This document shows, piece after piece, positions 62,636 through 64,000 of a stretch of DNA of 64,000 nt. Source of the DNA: Parapedobacter sp035556095 (GTDB lineage Bacteria > Bacteroidota > Bacteroidia > Sphingobacteriales > Sphingobacteriaceae). The notes below the pieces were generated by a model. That model had not been told where the DNA came from. It was given only the letters and a program-made list of their open reading frames with translations, and ran no database searches. Both the position numbers and the translations under genes were made by a program. The DNA lies in NCBI RefSeq assembly GCF_035556095.1, contig NZ_DATMFT010000025.1, forward strand, positions 62,001 through 126,000, written 5' to 3'. Every line of letters begins with the position of its first letter. Position 1 is the stretch's first letter.

Positions 62636-64000
62636 TTACCATTCAATTTCTACCCACCGGGTATTCCATTGCCCCCAAGTTCCTATTCCGTAAGCATAAG
62701 AAATGTATTGCCGATTTCCCGGAGCAATATGACCTTTGTGATCCCCACTCCACCCGCAATTATGAATGCCCGGCATCACATTGTCGTGTATATCCGCTAT
62801 CTTTTTAAATGTCATGCCGTCGTCGGATTGCCAAAGCACGATATACCCGTCCTCTGTCATTCGCGATGCCGTATGGATGGCTTGGAATTTCCCGATATCT
62901 TTCCGGTACTTCACATCACTGTGATCTGCGCCAGCAATTCCACTCTTGTCCATTGCTACACCGTGAAGGGTTAGGTTTCCTGGCCAGTCAGGATCGTCGG
63001 CAGACGCGGTAGCCACCCGTGTCGTTACCCCTTCGTCATTCCACGAATAATAAAAATAGATCGTATTATCCAACACCACAATGGATGGTTCTCCTGCTCC
63101 GAAAGCCGTGGGGTCCCCATCATAATGGATAACCGGCACGGGCTGGGTGCCCCAACCATTGCCTTCCCACTTTTCCCAAGGGCCCAGTGGGCTTTTACCA
63201 CGTGCCACATAGACGTTATTTTGCGTCATCGCCGGGTTCTCGGTAGAGGTATAGCCGATATAGTAATATCCGTTCCAAAAGGCGACTCCCGGATCACAAA
63301 CGGAATAGTGATCAGAAGTGAACTCTGTAGGCAGTAACGACATGACCTCAGCTGACCACGTCCGTCCTCCGTCGGTAGAGGTTTGATAAGAGGCTTGATC
63401 CCAGAACAGGTCACCGCTCGTTTTGTGTTCCGCCCACATCGCTTGCCAATGTTTATGGCCCGGAACAGGCATTCCGTTCTGATAACTTTCAACCCCCGCA
63501 ACTTCCCCCTCGTTCAGCCATACTCCCGAATGATCTGTCAAGGCCTCGGAAACCTCCCAAAGATAAGTGCCGGCTGGAAATTTTTCCTCATTCGTTACCC
63601 CGATTTTCTCCCCGTCGGCGTAATCAACAAATTTCCCCGTGGCTACCGGCGTTTGCTTGACCACCTCGGAGTAACTCATCTCGTCGTCATCCCATTTGAA
63701 TATCCGGAATGTCAATCCGCACGGCTGACCGTTCCAGTTCGGGCTGATCACCTTCACGCCCCAAAACGGTTTGTCGGCCATGAATTTTTGCCCTACCGAC
63801 CCGTACGTAGACACAGATACCGCATGGTGATTGCCTGTCTTGTTGTAAAGACTGTTCCAGGAGCCGTAGAAATCCCCCGGGGCCGCAAACCATGCGTCAA
63901 TAGATCCGTTATCATTAAGAATGACCGACGGTCCATACCGGTAGGCTCCACCGTCGTAAATGTCCCAACCGTTGCCTTTTAGGCGGAATATGGAATTTGA
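62636..64000 (-). CDS. Beta-propeller glycosidase-like protein, N terminus outside window
   Basis: At least 454 residues; the frame is open to the window edge, so the true start is beyond it and the GTG at 63814 is internal. Repeated blade-like strands (YGPSVILNDNGSIDAWFAAP, DPGVAFWNGYYYIGYTSTEN, GEPSIVVLDNTIYFYYSWND, MTEDGYIVLWQSDDGMTFKK) suggest a five-bladed GH43/GH117-type or sialidase-like propeller. It ends WGQWNTRWVEIEW. It is upstream of the GH71/99-like gene in the same operon, so both probably act on one glycan. Confidence 0.65.
   Translation of the reverse strand, partial: SNSIFRLKGNGWDIYDGGAYRYGPSVILNDNGSIDAWFAAPGDFYGSWNSLYNKTGNHHAVSVSTYGSVGQKFMADKPFWGVKVISPNWNGQPCGLTFRIFKWDDDEMSYSEVVKQTPVATGKFVDYADGEKIGVTNEEKFPAGTYLWEVSEALTDHSGVWLNEGEVAGVESYQNGMPVPGHKHWQAMWAEHKTSGDLFWDQASYQTSTDGGRTWSAEVMSLLPTEFTSDHYSVCDPGVAFWNGYYYIGYTSTENPAMTQNNVYVARGKSPLGPWEKWEGNGWGTQPVPVIHYDGDPTAFGAGEPSIVVLDNTIYFYYSWNDEGVTTRVATASADDPDWPGNLTLHGVAMDKSGIAGADHSDVKYRKDIGKFQAIHTASRMTEDGYIVLWQSDDGMTFKKIADIHDNVMPGIHNCGWSGDHKGHIAPGNRQYISYAYGIGTWGQWNTRWVEIEW

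Noticed and set aside
1..64000. CRISPR array, tRNA/rRNA genes, insertion sequences with terminal repeats
   Set aside because: None was found on reading; no spaced direct repeats, no transposase motifs and no tRNA-like cloverleaf were noticed, though small RNAs cannot be excluded without a covariance search.

Overview
The window comes from a Bacteroidota chromosome, most likely a member of the Sphingobacteriaceae. Evidence for this is the roughly 50% GC, many TAnnTTTG -7 promoter boxes with weak or absent Shine-Dalgarno sites, the futalosine (menaquinone) route, MetZ-type sulfhydrylation, cytochrome bd, lipid A synthesis, and Bacteroidota gene neighbourhoods such as CPBP-DUF2007-cdsA and gcvH-vanZ. 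The genus is a guess and was not tested.

Left part (1-20 kb) is mostly housekeeping. It holds the 3' part of rlmN, then comF, and the gcvH/vanZ/small-lipoprotein set. Next come anmK, a DUF2461 gene, the CPBP-DUF2007-cdsA operon and a heparinase II/III-type lyase with the broken tail of a GH88 gene beside it. After these are an aspartyl protease with a PDZ domain, a DUF2157 membrane protein, yceI, metZ-osmC, doxX, pdhB, mqnB, lpxK, cydAB and a PhnA-domain gene.

Middle part (20-29 kb) is accessory. It has two unrecognised lipoproteins and a roughly 1 kb decayed stretch containing a degenerate 11-bp repeat, a frameshifted PIN toxin (vapC) and a SNF2 helicase tail spliced into antitoxin remnants. 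A HEPN-domain protein follows, divergent from a small Cro/XRE-like regulator and a small unknown protein. Then come lgt, a FAD monooxygenase, a DUF4197 protein and an SGNH hydrolase.

The dominant feature is 29.2-54.3 kb: ten consecutive same-strand genes for ~800-residue MacB/FtsX-type permeases, each holding two permease halves in one chain, with no ATPase, periplasmic adaptor or outer-membrane channel gene in the window. An eleventh copy survives as a 128-bp internally deleted relic. Ahead of the first gene are a sigma-54-like GG-N10-GC promoter and two 18-bp palindromes spaced two helical turns apart, the layout expected for an enhancer-binding-protein-controlled operon. The 3' ends of different paralogues are nearly identical over long tracts, which suggests gene conversion.

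Right part (54.3-64 kb) has an intact vapBC pair tail-to-tail with the array, a serine beta-lactamase-family protein, ispH, a GH5-like glycosidase, hemH with a metallophosphoesterase, and a two-gene carbohydrate set: a GH71/99-like protein and a propeller protein running off the window edge.
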